Below are positions 43,061 through 52,912 of a stretch of 64,000 nt of DNA, in pieces; the first letter of the stretch is position 1; each line of letters opens with the position of its first letter. Source of the DNA: an uncultured Paracoccaceae bacterium (GTDB lineage Bacteria > Pseudomonadota > Alphaproteobacteria > Rhodobacterales > Rhodobacteraceae); assembly GCA_947503965.1 (NCBI GenBank), contig CANNFU010000004.1, forward strand, positions 1 through 64,000, written 5' to 3'. A model generated the notes under the pieces. That model was not told the DNA's origin. It searched no databases and worked only from the letters and a program-made list of their open reading frames with translations. The position numbers and the translations under genes are program-made.

Positions 43061-44446
43061 ATGAACGTAATGAAGATACGCGCCCTGGCCCTGGTGGCTT
43101 GTTTGATTGGAACGGCCTTGCCTGCGCAGAACGTGGATCTGTCGTTGGACGATGCGCGTCTGCTGGCCCGGCAGGCCTTGGCCGCGGGAGCGTTTGAACT
43201 GGCGGGCGAATTGGCCCGCAAGCTGGTCGAGGTCAATCCCGACGATCGCGCATCCTTGCTGGTGCTGGCGGTGGCCGAACCGCAGTTGGGCGATGCCGAT
43301 GCGGGCTGGCGTGCTGGCGTGCGCGCCTGGGAATTGTCAGAGACCGAAGCCGCCCGGTACGAGGCAGCACGGGTCACAGCGCTGGCCGCGGCCAACGGAG
43401 AGCGGTTCACCCTATCCACGATCTGGCTGCGGATCGCGCTGAATGATGCCCCCAACGCGGCCGCCCGGACGCAGACATTGCAGGACGCGCGCGCCGTATC
43501 GCGCCGCAATCCATGGTCGACCAGCCTGATCTTTTCGATTGTCCCATCCAACAACATCAATGGTGGCGCCGAAGACGAAGAACAGCGCATCAACGGAGAG
43601 GCCGATGGCGGGACCTTGTCCGAAGACGCGGTCGCGTTGGCTGGCTGGCGCGCGACATTTGGTTTGCGCACCCAGTACAGGCTGCAGGAAAACAGGCAAA
43701 GCCGCACAACTGTCGGCTTGCAGTACAGCGCCAATCGCGCACGGATCACAGACGATGTTTCGGTCCCGGATGAGGCACTGACATCGAATTATGCGGAACT
43801 TTCCCTGCGCCATGATCGCGTGTTGGAAAACGGCCTGATCACGGGGCGCGTTGCGGCGGGAACCTTTGATTATCGATCATTCCGTCAGTCGACCGGAGAT
43901 TTGGACTTTCAGAAATACGATGTCGTTCGCCTTGGTATTGATCGGCAGTTTCCCATTGCCGAAGACCTGAACCTGACATTGACCGCGCAGCGCGAGCGTC
44001 TTGAATATCTGTCTGTCGGGATTGGCCGGGTGGATCGGACAATTCTGCGCAGCACGCTGAGCTATCGGCTGGGCAATAATGATCGCGTCAGCACCAGCAT
44101 CGAATTCACGGATAGCGACGGTGAGGCCGTAACCGGCAACTTCACCTTTGATAGCTGGACCTTGCAGGGTAGCTATCAGTGGGCAGAGCCAATCGGGCCG
44201 ATAACACTTTCGGTGAATGGCGGCGTCCAGATCACCGATTATCCTGAATATGCACTGATCCGCTCGGTGGAGGGTGGTCGCGAGGATGACAGCATCTTTG
44301 TCGGCGCAAATGTCGGCTTCCCGAACGTAGAGTATTTCGGCTTCAGCCCCGGCCTTGCCATCAATGCCCGTCGGTCAGAAAGCAATATCAGCAGGTTCGA
44401 ACGAGACACATTTTCGGTTGGCTTCACGTTGAGTTCGGCATTCTAG
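43061..44446 (+). CDS. Slam-like outer-membrane protein (TPR + DUF560 beta-barrel)
   Basis: A signal peptide (LALVACLIGTALPAQ) precedes a TPR-like N-domain (residues about 25-150: ARLLARQALAAGAFELAGEL, NPDDRASLLVLAVAE). The linker NPWSTSLIFSIVPSNNIN resembles the first strand of Slam barrels. The C-terminal half alternates in beta-strand fashion and ends FSVGFTLSSAF, an aromatic-terminated BAM signal. Slam proteins carry TbpB-like lipoproteins across the outer membrane; a TbpB-like lipoprotein is encoded at 33690. ATG 43061 or 43070 may be the start. The Slam call rests on architecture, not a search. Confidence 0.7.
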   Translation: MNVMKIRALALVACLIGTALPAQNVDLSLDDARLLARQALAAGAFELAGELARKLVEVNPDDRASLLVLAVAEPQLGDADAGWRAGVRAWELSETEAARYEAARVTALAAANGERFTLSTIWLRIALNDAPNAAARTQTLQDARAVSRRNPWSTSLIFSIVPSNNINGGAEDEEQRINGEADGGTLSEDAVALAGWRATFGLRTQYRLQENRQSRTTVGLQYSANRARITDDVSVPDEALTSNYAELSLRHDRVLENGLITGRVAAGTFDYRSFRQSTGDLDFQKYDVVRLGIDRQFPIAEDLNLTLTAQRERLEYLSVGIGRVDRTILRSTLSYRLGNNDRVSTSIEFTDSDGEAVTGNFTFDSWTLQGSYQWAEPIGPITLSVNGGVQITDYPEYALIRSVEGGREDDSIFVGANVGFPNVEYFGFSPGLAINARRSESNISRFERDTFSVGFTLSSAF

Positions 44447-44455
44447 CCTGGCGGC

Positions 44456-44884
44456 CTAAAGCCCTGCAATCTGCTGTAAGCAGCGGCGCAGCATGTCGCG
44501 TTCGTCTGGGTCAAATCCCGCCGTAAGTGCGGCGTCAAAGCGTTGCGCCTCGGCGGCGAGATCCGCGAACGCACGGTGACCGGCTTTGGTCAGCTGCAGG
44601 CTTTCGTGCCGCCGATCGCGTGCAACCTCTTGCCTTGTGAGAAACCGTTTTTGTTCGAGCGCTGTGACCGCCCGGCTGACCTTGGTCTTGTGAAGCCCTG
44701 CCCGGGTGCAAATGTCTTTGGCCGTCATTGTCCCGTAACGCCCCAGATGAAACAGCACCCGCCATTCGGTCCGCAGCATGCCGTAGCGGGATTTGTAGTA
44801 GTGCTGAAATTCAAGGCTGGACGCATCCGCCGCCTGGTTCAGCAGATAGGGCAGGAAATCTTTGATATCGAAATCATCGGTCAT
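44456..44884 (-). CDS. MarR-family regulator, probable controller of the homogentisate operon
   Basis: The 142-aa protein has a winged HTH: YGMLRTEWRVLFHLGRYGTM, AKDICTRAGLHKTKVSRAV and RDRRHESLQLTKAGHRAF (wing), the usual MarR order. It is divergent from hmgA with 72 bases between the starts. That gap contains a TTAGTT-N8-AACTAA inverted repeat, a fitting MarR operator. Homologous regulators near hmgA respond to aromatic-acid intermediates; here that is inferred. Confidence 0.88.
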   Translation of the reverse strand: MTDDFDIKDFLPYLLNQAADASSLEFQHYYKSRYGMLRTEWRVLFHLGRYGTMTAKDICTRAGLHKTKVSRAVTALEQKRFLTRQEVARDRRHESLQLTKAGHRAFADLAAEAQRFDAALTAGFDPDERDMLRRCLQQIAGL

Positions 44885-44903
44885 GGCGTGGAATTAGCTA
44901 TTG

Positions 44904-44923
44904 TTAGTTACAAAAACAACTAA
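44904..44923. promoter_or_regulatory. MarR-type operator between regulator and hmgA
   Basis: TTAGTTACAAAAACAACTAA: perfect 6-bp arms 8 bases apart, in the only gap between the divergent genes. Size and symmetry fit MarR dimers. GAAAGGA for hmgA lies further on at about 44944-44950. Confidence 0.65.
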
Positions 44924-44956
44924 TATCCGATGGGCATCCGAACGAAAGGATACGCC

Positions 44957-46318
44957 ATGAACAAAGACCCTTCATTCGCGGGTTTGCAAGCTGCGGCCAC
45001 CCCTGTGGGCACCCACGCCGGATATATGCCCGGCTTTGGCAATGATTTTGAGACCGAAGCAATGCCCGGAGCCCTGCCCCAAGGGATGAACAGCCCACAA
45101 AAGGTGAATTATGGGCTGTATGGAGAGCAGCTATCCGGCACAGCCTTCACCGCGCCCAGCCATCAGAATGAACGCACTTGGTGTTACCGCATTCGCCCGT
45201 CGGTCAGGCATACGCATCGCTTTGCCAAGATCGACCTGCCTTACTGGAAATCAGCGCCGCATGTGAACCCGGATGTCGTCTCTTTGGGTCAGTATCGCTG
45301 GGACCCGGTGGCGCATGCCGACCAGCCACTGACATGGCTGACGGGCATGCGCACCATGACCACGGCAGGGGACGTGAATACGCAAGTGGGTATGGCGAGC
45401 CATATCTACCTGGTCACCCAGAGCATGGTTGATGCGTATTTCTATTCTGCGGATAGTGAACTGCTGGTGGTCCCGCAGGAAGGCCGGTTGCGGTTCTGCA
45501 CAGAGCTGGGCGTGATCGATTTGGAGCCGCAGGAGATTGCCATTCTACCGCGCGGGCTGGTCTACCGGGTCGAGGTGTTGGATGGCCCTTGCCGCGGTTT
45601 TGTCTGCGAGAATTACGGGCAGAAATTCGACCTGCCGGGGCGTGGCCCGATTGGCGCAAACTGCATGGCGAACAGGCGCGATTTCAAGACGCCAGTGGCA
45701 GCGTTCGAGGATCGCGAGGTCACCAGCACTGTAACGATCAAATGGGCCGGGCAATTTCATGAGACTAAGATCGGGCATTCCCCATTGGATGTTGTCGCAT
45801 GGCATGGCAACTATGCGCCCTGCAAATATGACTTGCGCACCTACTGCCCTGTCGGCGCGATCCTGTTCGATCATCCCGATCCTTCGATTTTTACAGTTTT
45901 GACCGCTCCGTCGGGCGTCGAAGGCACGGCAAATATTGATTTTGTGCTATTCCGTGACCGCTGGATGGTGGCCGAAGATACGTTCAGGCCCCCCTGGTAC
46001 CATAAGAATGTGATGTCCGAACTGATGGGCAATATCTACGGAATTTATGATGCCAAGCCGAAAGGGTTCGTGCCGGGCGGCATGAGTTTGCACAACATGA
46101 TGCTGCCACATGGGCCGGACAAGAACGCCTTTGAAGGCGCTTCAAACGCGGAACTGCAAGCGGAGAAGCTGGAAAATACGATGTCATTCATGTTCGAGAC
46201 GCGGTTCCCGCAGCATCTGACGGCTTTCGCAGCCAACGAAGCACCGTTGCAAGACGATTACATTGATTGCTGGGCAGACCTAGAGAAGAAGTTTGACGGG
46301 ACACCGGGCAAGAAATGA
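44957..46318 (+). CDS. hmgA: Homogentisate 1,2-dioxygenase
   Basis: HmgA opens the ring of homogentisate to maleylacetoacetate in tyrosine and phenylalanine breakdown. ATG 44957 follows GAAAGGA at 6 bases; 453 aa is the normal length. Family stretches are clear: [20 protein letters not shown] at the start, [14 protein letters not shown] with Fe-ligand residues, and [15 protein letters not shown]. The stop overlaps the start of the fumarylacetoacetase-like gene by 4 bases. No hpd or maiA is seen in the window. Confidence 0.95.
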   Translation: MNKDPSFAGLQAAATPVGTHAGYMPGFGNDFETEAMPGALPQGMNSPQKVNYGLYGEQLSGTAFTAPSHQNERTWCYRIRPSVRHTHRFAKIDLPYWKSAPHVNPDVVSLGQYRWDPVAHADQPLTWLTGMRTMTTAGDVNTQVGMASHIYLVTQSMVDAYFYSADSELLVVPQEGRLRFCTELGVIDLEPQEIAILPRGLVYRVEVLDGPCRGFVCENYGQKFDLPGRGPIGANCMANRRDFKTPVAAFEDREVTSTVTIKWAGQFHETKIGHSPLDVVAWHGNYAPCKYDLRTYCPVGAILFDHPDPSIFTVLTAPSGVEGTANIDFVLFRDRWMVAEDTFRPPWYHKNVMSELMGNIYGIYDAKPKGFVPGGMSLHNMMLPHGPDKNAFEGASNAELQAEKLENTMSFMFETRFPQHLTAFAANEAPLQDDYIDCWADLEKKFDGTPGKK

Positions 46319-47274
46319 AAGTTGCAACGCTGAAGAACGGTGAAACGGATGGTGCTTTGGTTTGCCTGAGCCATGATTTGAAACAAATGTGGCCTGCTGG
46401 TCCACGGACATTTCAGGCTTTGCTGGATGGGAGTCAGGCGGCGCAGCCCGATGCCTATGGACCTTTCAACGAAGCGGTCTGTCACTCTCCCCTCCCCCGC
46501 GCCTATCAGTTCCTTGATGGCTCGGCCTACGTAAACCATGTCGAACTGGTACGCAAAGCACGTGGGGCAGAGATGCCACAGAGCTTCTGGACCGATCCGC
46601 TGATGTATCAGGGCGGCTCTGACGGTTTTCTGGCACCGACTGAGCCGATTATCGGCGACCCGGACTGGGGGATCGATTTCGAAGGTGAAATTGCCGTCAT
46701 CACCGGCCCCGTGCGCATGGGTGCGACCCGCGAAGAGGCGCTGGAGGCGATCCGCTTTGTGATGCTCTGCAATGATGTGTCCCTGCGTAATCTGATCCCC
46801 GGTGAACTCGCCAAGGGGTTTGGTTTCGTGCAATCCAAACCGGCCTGCGCGTTTTCCCCTGTCGCCGTGACCCCTGACGCGCTGCCCGGCTGGAAAGACG
46901 GCAAACTGCACGGGATCTTGCGGATTGATCTGAACGGCGCGCCCTTTGGCCGGGTTGATGCCGGTGTCGATATGACCTTTGACTTTGGTCAGTTGATCGC
47001 CCATGCCGCCAAGACGCGGCACCTTGCAGCAGGCACGATCATCGGGTCCGGCACTGTATCGAACAGGCTGGATGGCGGACCGGGCAAGACCATCGCGGAT
47101 GGCGGCGCGGGCTATGCCTGCATCGCTGAACAGCGCATGGTGGAAACAATTCTAGACGGCACCCCTCGCACGCCATTCATGCAGCCCGGGGACCGTGTGC
47201 AAATCTGGATGGAAGATGCCGAAGGTCAAAACATCTTTGGCACAATTGATCAAACCGTAAAGGCAATTTCATGA
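46315..47274 (+). CDS. Fumarylacetoacetate hydrolase family protein
   Basis: The 319-aa protein has the FAH metal site: [11 protein letters not shown] (Glu-x-Glu type), DVSLRNL and [14 protein letters not shown] late [11 protein letters not shown] loop is also present. In this operon it most likely splits fumarylacetoacetate to fumarate and acetoacetate, the last step after HmgA, although a separate isomerase would be needed. It is shorter than animal FAH, as usual in bacteria. Overlaps of 4 bases join it to hmgA and to the next gene. Confidence 0.88.
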   Translation: MKVATLKNGETDGALVCLSHDLKQMWPAGPRTFQALLDGSQAAQPDAYGPFNEAVCHSPLPRAYQFLDGSAYVNHVELVRKARGAEMPQSFWTDPLMYQGGSDGFLAPTEPIIGDPDWGIDFEGEIAVITGPVRMGATREEALEAIRFVMLCNDVSLRNLIPGELAKGFGFVQSKPACAFSPVAVTPDALPGWKDGKLHGILRIDLNGAPFGRVDAGVDMTFDFGQLIAHAAKTRHLAAGTIIGSGTVSNRLDGGPGKTIADGGAGYACIAEQRMVETILDGTPRTPFMQPGDRVQIWMEDAEGQNIFGTIDQTVKAIS

Positions 47275-48221
47275 CCATGGCATTTGCATCACAGGGCGAC
47301 CTGACCGAAAAAACCATCACCTTTGATGAGATCGGGCGCGATCTGTATGCTTTTACCGCCGAAGGCGACCCGAACTCTGGCGTGATCATCGGCGATGACA
47401 GCGTCATGATCGTAGAGGCACAGGCGACCCCACTGCTGGCCAACAAGGTGATCGAACGCGTGCGTTCGGTGACGGACAAACCAATCAGCCACGTGGTTCT
47501 GACCCATTACCATGCGGTGCGCGTGCTGGGTGCCAGCGCCTATCACGCCCGGGACATCATCATGAGCGATGCGGCCCGCGGCATGGTCATGGAACGCGGG
47601 CAAGAGGATTGGGACAGCGAATTCCAACGCTTTCCCCGACTATTCGAAGGGCATGAAAGCATTCCGGGCCTGACCTATCCCACCACCACTTTTACAGATC
47701 GGATGACGGTGTATCTTGGCAATCGCCGGGTCGACCTGATGCATCTGGGCCGCGCCCATACCGCAGGTGATATCGTGGTGCATGTGCCCGACGAAAATGT
47801 CATGTTCACCGGTGACATCGTCGAGGATCGATCAGCCTGTTATTGCGGGGATGGTTATTTCGCAGATTGGGGCGCAACACTGGATGCGATTGCCGCTTTC
47901 GATGTGGATGCGATCGCGCCGGGGCGTGGTGACGCGCTGATCGGCAAGGACGCAGTGGCGCGGGCGATCGCCAGCACGCGCGATTTCGTGCAATCCACCT
48001 ATGACCCGGCAGTCCGGGTCGCGGCACGTGGTGGAACGCTGAAGGAAGCATGGGATGCCGTCCGCGCCGCCTGCGATCCAAAGTTTGCCGATTACGCGAT
48101 CTACGAACACTGCCTGCCATTCAATGTCAGCCGCGCTTATGACGAGGCCCGCGGCATTGCCCATCCACGTATCTGGACCGCGGAACGGGATCTTGAAATG
48201 TGGGCGGCCTTGCAGGGATAA
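47271..48221 (+). CDS. MBL-fold metallo-hydrolase with atypical metal motif
   Basis: The metallo-beta-lactamase fold is visible in VLTHYHAVRVLGASAYHARD, MHLGRAHTAGDIVVHVPD and VMFTGDIVEDRSA. The usual His-x-His-x-Asp-His reads His-Tyr-His-Ala-Val-Arg, so two ligands of the second metal are replaced. The later His (RAHTAGD) and Asp (TGDIV) are present. A one-metal hydrolase or a changed activity is possible. The gene overlaps the FAH gene by 4 bases and lies 3 bases before the hydroxylase gene. Confidence 0.85.
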   Translation: MTMAFASQGDLTEKTITFDEIGRDLYAFTAEGDPNSGVIIGDDSVMIVEAQATPLLANKVIERVRSVTDKPISHVVLTHYHAVRVLGASAYHARDIIMSDAARGMVMERGQEDWDSEFQRFPRLFEGHESIPGLTYPTTTFTDRMTVYLGNRRVDLMHLGRAHTAGDIVVHVPDENVMFTGDIVEDRSACYCGDGYFADWGATLDAIAAFDVDAIAPGRGDALIGKDAVARAIASTRDFVQSTYDPAVRVAARGGTLKEAWDAVRAACDPKFADYAIYEHCLPFNVSRAYDEARGIAHPRIWTAERDLEMWAALQG

Positions 48222-48224
48222 TCC

Positions 48225-49823
48225 ATGCCTGACCCACGCTATCAGACCGCAAAAACCCTTTACCCCTATCGCAAGGTTGCCGACCAGAACACCCCGGCCC
48301 GGCGCCATCCTGTTGTCGTTGTGGGTGCCGGACCGGTGGGGCTGGCACTGGCGCTTGACCTCGGCCAGCGCGGAACGCCCGTTCTGGTTCTGGACGATCA
48401 CGAGGGGCCGGGCTTGGGCAGTAAAGCGATCTGCTTTGCCAAGCGAACCCTGGATATCGCGCACCGGCTGGGGGCTGCCGCGCCAATGATGGACAAGGGG
48501 GTCATCTGGAATGTCGGCCGCGTGTTCTATGGTGATGGTCAGCTTTTCTCATTTGATTTGCAGCCAGAGGAAGGCCACCGCCATCCGGCCTTTATCAATT
48601 TGCAACAACCCTATTTCGAGCAGTTTCTGTTCGAGGCGATTGTGGCTGCACGACATGCTGGTGCGCCCATTGAAATTCGCGGTGCGAACCGGGTGACGGG
48701 TCTCGTGTCGCATGCAGACCATGCAGTCTTGGATGTCGAAACGCTTGATGGGTCCTATCAGGTTGCGGCGGATTATCTGGTGGCGTGCGACGGCGCGCGT
48801 TCACCCCTGCGCGACATGCTCGGCCTTGGCTTCGAAGGCCGTGTTTTCGAGGATAATTTCCTGATCGCCGATGTGAAAATGAAGGCTGATTTTCCGACCG
48901 AACGGTGGTTCTGGTTTGAACCCCCGTTCAAGGATGCAGGCCAATCCGCATTGTTGCACAAGCAACCCGATGATATCTGGCGGATCGATTTTCAACTGGG
49001 CTGGAACATTGACCGCGCAAAAGAGCTGGAACCTGCCCGCATCCGTGCCCGTGTCGACGCGATGCTCTCCGCTCAGACCGGGCAAGTGCCATCCTATGAT
49101 CTGGAATGGACCTCGATTTACACGTTCCAGTGTCGCCGCATGCAGTCGTTTCGGCAGAACCGCGTGTTCTTTGCGGGTGACAGCGCGCATCAGGTGTCAC
49201 CGTTTGGCGCACGTGGGGCGAATTCCGGGCTGCAGGATGCAGAGAACCTCGCCTGGAAACTGGATATGGTTTTGAAGGGCGAGGCTGATATGGCCTTGCT
49301 CGACACATACGCGACCGAGCGAGAGTTTGCAGCCGATGAAAACATTCTGAATTCGTCCCGCGCCACCGATTTCATGACGCCCAAGGCACCGATCAGCCGG
49401 GTGTTTCGCAACGCTGTGCTTGATCTGGCGAAAGACCATCCCTTTGCCCGTCCGCTGGTCAATTCGGGCCGTTTATCAGTGCCATGCACCTATGACGGGT
49501 TTGGCCCGGATGCGCTGGACGGGCCTGTGCAATCGCGCCCCGGTTCGGTCTGCCCGGATGCGCCGGTTGAAAACGGCTTTCTGCTGGACCTGCTCGACGG
49601 TCAGTTTCGCGTTTTGGTGATTGGTGATTTGCCCGTCGCAAGGGTGCGCGCGCCTGTGACGACAATCACCAGGCCCGATCCGCTTCTTGCGACAAGATAT
49701 CTCGGGAATGCAGCGGCTGCTGTCTATCTCATCCGCCCCGATCAACATATCGTCGCGCGTTGGCCCATGTTTGATCCCAACGCGATTGAGGCGGCTTTGA
49801 ACACCGCACTTTGCAAAGGTTGA
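48225..49823 (+). CDS. FAD-dependent aromatic hydroxylase (MhpA/PheA-type)
   Basis: The 532-aa protein carries VVVGAGPVGLALALDLGQRG (FAD), the DG motif LVACDGARSPLRDMLG, and FFAGDSAHQVSPFGARGAN (GD motif). These are the three signatures of class A flavin monooxygenases. MhpA-like members hydroxylate phenolic acids. Inside a homogentisate operon it may feed hydroxylated phenylacetate or a similar acid into HmgA; this is context, not evidence of substrate. The gene directly precedes a DUF2783 gene. Confidence 0.88.
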   Translation: MPDPRYQTAKTLYPYRKVADQNTPARRHPVVVVGAGPVGLALALDLGQRGTPVLVLDDHEGPGLGSKAICFAKRTLDIAHRLGAAAPMMDKGVIWNVGRVFYGDGQLFSFDLQPEEGHRHPAFINLQQPYFEQFLFEAIVAARHAGAPIEIRGANRVTGLVSHADHAVLDVETLDGSYQVAADYLVACDGARSPLRDMLGLGFEGRVFEDNFLIADVKMKADFPTERWFWFEPPFKDAGQSALLHKQPDDIWRIDFQLGWNIDRAKELEPARIRARVDAMLSAQTGQVPSYDLEWTSIYTFQCRRMQSFRQNRVFFAGDSAHQVSPFGARGANSGLQDAENLAWKLDMVLKGEADMALLDTYATEREFAADENILNSSRATDFMTPKAPISRVFRNAVLDLAKDHPFARPLVNSGRLSVPCTYDGFGPDALDGPVQSRPGSVCPDAPVENGFLLDLLDGQFRVLVIGDLPVARVRAPVTTITRPDPLLATRYLGNAAAAVYLIRPDQHIVARWPMFDPNAIEAALNTALCKG

Positions 49824-49826
49824 AAG

Positions 49827-50009
49827 ATGTCGATCACACTGACCCCGAATATCCCCGACCCTGACGGGTTTTACGACGAACTTCTCAAGGCGCATGAAGG
49901 GCTGAACGATACGGACAGTCAGGCACTTAATGCCCGACTGATTCTGATATTGGCCAATCATATCGGTGATCGACAGATGCTGCGTGCCGCCTTGCGTGCC
50001 GCGCGTTAG
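49827..50009 (+). CDS. DUF2783 family small protein
   Basis: The 60-aa product begins MSITLTPNIPDPDGFYDELL and contains LNARLILILANHIGD, which is the DUF2783 pattern. Members usually follow flavin hydroxylase genes, as here (3-base gap), so it is the last gene of the hmgA operon and may assist that enzyme. Its stop overlaps the end of the convergent dehydrogenase gene. Confidence 0.85.
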   Translation: MSITLTPNIPDPDGFYDELLKAHEGLNDTDSQALNARLILILANHIGDRQMLRAALRAAR

Positions 50010-50878
50010 CCCATGGCCTGCAAGCGTTTGAGCAGGGATGACGTATCCCAGCGTCCACCGCCAAGTTTCTGCACGTCTTTATAGAACTGATCGACAAGGG
50101 CCGTGACAGGAAGGCTCGCGCCGTTCTCATCGGCGGTTGACAGGCAGATATTCAGATCCTTCCGCATCCAGTCCACGGCAAAGCCATGCTCGAAATGATC
50201 GTCAAGCATGGTCTCGTAGCGGTTCGACATCTGCCAGCTGCCTGCGGCACCCTGGCTGATCACCTCGACCACGGCGCGCCCGTCCAGCCCCGCCTTTTGG
50301 GCAAAGTGCAATGCTTCTGACAATCCCTGTACCAGCCCTGCGATGGCAATCTGGTTGCACATCTTGGTCACTTGCCCGGCACCGCTATCGCCAATCCGGC
50401 GACACATCTTGGCATATGCGGCGATCACCTTTTCGGCTGTGTCGTAGCTGTCCTGCGCCCCGCCACACATCACCGACAACTGCCCGTTTTCCGCACCGGC
50501 CTGTCCGCCCGACACCGGTGCATCGACAAAGGCGATACCCTTGGCGGCCGCAGCATCATGCAATTCGCGGGTGACAGCGGCCGAAACGGTCGTGTGATCG
50601 ACAAAGATCGATCCTTTGGCCATCCCGGCAAAGGCCCCATCATCGCCAAGGCAGACCGAGCGCAAATCATCATCATTGCCGACGCACGCCATAACCATTT
50701 CGGCACCGTTGGCAGCCTCACGCGGTGTCGCACCCATCGCGCCGCCATGCTGACCGACCCATTTCTCGGCCTTAGCGGCTGTCCGGTTATAGACGGTTAC
50801 GTCATGCCCTGCGGCCTGCAGATGTCCGGCCATGGGATAGCCCATGACCCCCAAACCCAAAAACGCCAGTTTTGCCAT
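50006..50878 (-). CDS. 3-hydroxyisobutyrate dehydrogenase family protein
   Basis: The 290-aa protein starts MAKLAFLGLGVMGYPMAGHL (Rossmann GLGxMG). FVDAPVSGGQAGAENGQLSV and the catalytic-Lys segment GAGQVTKMCNQIAIA follow. The family reduces or oxidises beta-hydroxyacids such as 3-hydroxyisobutyrate, tartronate semialdehyde or glyoxylate. The substrate cannot be chosen from sequence. It is 36 bases downstream of the acyl-CoA synthetase gene on the same strand, so they may share a transcript. Confidence 0.9.
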   Translation of the reverse strand: MAKLAFLGLGVMGYPMAGHLQAAGHDVTVYNRTAAKAEKWVGQHGGAMGATPREAANGAEMVMACVGNDDDLRSVCLGDDGAFAGMAKGSIFVDHTTVSAAVTRELHDAAAAKGIAFVDAPVSGGQAGAENGQLSVMCGGAQDSYDTAEKVIAAYAKMCRRIGDSGAGQVTKMCNQIAIAGLVQGLSEALHFAQKAGLDGRAVVEVISQGAAGSWQMSNRYETMLDDHFEHGFAVDWMRKDLNICLSTADENGASLPVTALVDQFYKDVQKLGGGRWDTSSLLKRLQAMG

Positions 50879-50914
50879 ATCTTGTCATCCTCCAAATTCC
50901 GGGGCGGAGAACGA

Positions 50915-52801
50915 TCAGTCAGCCAACTCCCAGGGAATGGTGTATGCGTTCAGCGCCTTGCCGATGTCTTCATCGGTCACTGCGCCGGTTTTTGCAACAT
51001 GTGCCACCAGCCCGCGTTTCTTGTCTTCGGTCACTTCCTTGACCTCGGCACCCGTGCCGCCAAGCGCCTCGTTATAGATCCGGGTGATGGCGATCTTGCG
51101 CAGATCAGGTTTGAAGATCTTGCCGACGGCGGTCTTGGGCAGTTCCGGCATGATTTGCAGATGCTTGGGGTGGGCTGCGCGTTCGTGGATATGTTCCTTT
51201 GCAAAATCCATCAGCTCGTCTTCTGTAATGCTCGCCCCATCAACCAGTTCAACAAAGGCGCACGGCACCTCGCCTGCGTGTTTGTCAGGCTGCCCGATCG
51301 CCCCGGCAAAGGCGACCGCATCATGCCCGGCCAGCGCCTCTTCAATCTCGGCGGGATCGATATTGTGACCGCCGCGAATGATCAGGTCTTTCGCCCGTCC
51401 GGTGATCCACAGATAGCCGTCGGGATCCTTGCGGCCCAGATCGCCGGTGCGCAGATATTGCGCGTCAGAGATCGTGCCAGGATAAAACAGATCGGCGTTC
51501 TTTTCAGCCTCTGTATAGGTTTTGCCACCATAGACACCGGGGTTGGACACGCAGATTTCACCAATGGCGTCGGTCTCTGCGTCTTTGCCTGTCGCGGGGT
51601 CGACGATCCGTACATCAGTATAGGGAAACGGAATACCGATGGAGCCAACACGCTTTTCCCCGTCAGGCGGGTTGATCGACACAAGGCACGTCGCCTCGGT
51701 CAGCCCGTACCCTTCGCAGATCGTCACGCCCGCGGCCTCTTCGAAGCGGCGGTAAAGCTCTAGCGGCAACGGGGCAGACCCGCAGAAGGCCAACCGCAGG
51801 GTCGAGATATCAGCATCCACCTTGCGCTGCATCAGGGCGGACATTGCCGTGGGCACGGTGATCATGAAGGTCACTTTGTGCTTTTCGATCAGCTTCCAGA
51901 AATTGTCGAACACACCCTCACCGCGATACCCCTGCGGCGTGGGGAAAACGATTTGCGCGCCAGAACCAAGCGACGCCCCCAACGACACGATCGTCGCAAA
52001 AACATGAAACAGTGGCAGCGGGCAGATTTGCACGTCTTTTTCGGTGAAAAGCAGCCGCGCGCCAAGCCAGGCATTATAGATAATACCGGAATAACGGTGC
52101 TGCACGACCTTGGGCATACCAGTGGTGCCACCGGTGTGAAAATAGGCCGCGACGCGGTCAACGGGGCTGTCTTCGAATGTCAGTGCGGTCGGGTACTTGC
52201 CCAGCTCTGCATTGAAATCAAGAACGCGGGCATCGTGATCTGTCGGGTTCTTTGGCCGGATCAGCGGGACGATGAATTTCTTCAGCCCCGTCAGATAGCG
52301 TAGCAGGTCCACCTCAAGCACATGTTTGACATTGGGGGCCATGCGCACGGCGTCAGCCGCTTTCTGGGCCACATCAGTCTTTGGGAATGCTTTCAGCGTG
52401 ACCAATACCTTGGCATTGGTTTCGCGCAGGATCGCAGCGATTTGTTCGGCATCAAGCAACGGATTGATCGGGTTCACAATGCCGGCAACCTGTCCACCAA
52501 GATAGGTCAAGATAGTTTCGGTGGCATTGGGCATCAGATAGGCGACAACGTCATTTTCGCCAACGCCAAGAGCACGGAACATGTTGGCCGCCTGCCCGGT
52601 CTTGTCGCGCAGTTCGTTCCAGGTGAGCGTTTCGCATTTGGCACCGGGATCAGAAAGCAGACTGAAACTGGTGGCCTTGCGGTCGCCAAACTTGCTGGCG
52701 GTCTCGGTCAGCTGTGCATAGGTCGTGGTCGGCAATGGCCGTGCGTCCCATGGCATTTCGTCTTCGATCGCATTGCGGTCCGCGACAGTCGCATAGGTCA
52801 T
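50915..52801 (-). CDS. Acyl-CoA synthetase (AMP-binding, ANL superfamily)
   Basis: The ATG at 52799-52801 follows GGAGGAG, giving 628 aa. The A-motifs are YFHTGGTTGMPKVVQH (P-loop), GYGLTEATCLVS and TGDLGRKDPDGYLWITGRAKD; the catalytic Lys motif lies in PKTAVGKIFKPDLR. The enzyme activates an acid with ATP and joins it to CoA. Chain type is not clear; roseobacter members of this size are often annotated simply as acyl-CoA synthetase. It may form a unit with the HIBADH-like gene. Confidence 0.9.
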   Translation of the reverse strand: MTYATVADRNAIEDEMPWDARPLPTTTYAQLTETASKFGDRKATSFSLLSDPGAKCETLTWNELRDKTGQAANMFRALGVGENDVVAYLMPNATETILTYLGGQVAGIVNPINPLLDAEQIAAILRETNAKVLVTLKAFPKTDVAQKAADAVRMAPNVKHVLEVDLLRYLTGLKKFIVPLIRPKNPTDHDARVLDFNAELGKYPTALTFEDSPVDRVAAYFHTGGTTGMPKVVQHRYSGIIYNAWLGARLLFTEKDVQICPLPLFHVFATIVSLGASLGSGAQIVFPTPQGYRGEGVFDNFWKLIEKHKVTFMITVPTAMSALMQRKVDADISTLRLAFCGSAPLPLELYRRFEEAAGVTICEGYGLTEATCLVSINPPDGEKRVGSIGIPFPYTDVRIVDPATGKDAETDAIGEICVSNPGVYGGKTYTEAEKNADLFYPGTISDAQYLRTGDLGRKDPDGYLWITGRAKDLIIRGGHNIDPAEIEEALAGHDAVAFAGAIGQPDKHAGEVPCAFVELVDGASITEDELMDFAKEHIHERAAHPKHLQIMPELPKTAVGKIFKPDLRKIAITRIYNEALGGTGAEVKEVTEDKKRGLVAHVAKTGAVTDEDIGKALNAYTIPWELAD

Positions 52802-52912
52802 GTCGTCTCCTCCCCTTATTATTGTCCGGTCATCTGATGTGACGTCTTCTCCCTGACAATGCAGGTTGGTCAAAGATTGGGACAATCACAAGGCTGACGC
52901 TGCGAAAATTCG

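Noticed and set aside
50372..51763. 463-codon plus-strand frame opposite the HIBADH-like and acyl-CoA synthetase genes
   Set aside because: It spans the ends of two well-supported minus-strand genes and has no domain of its own.
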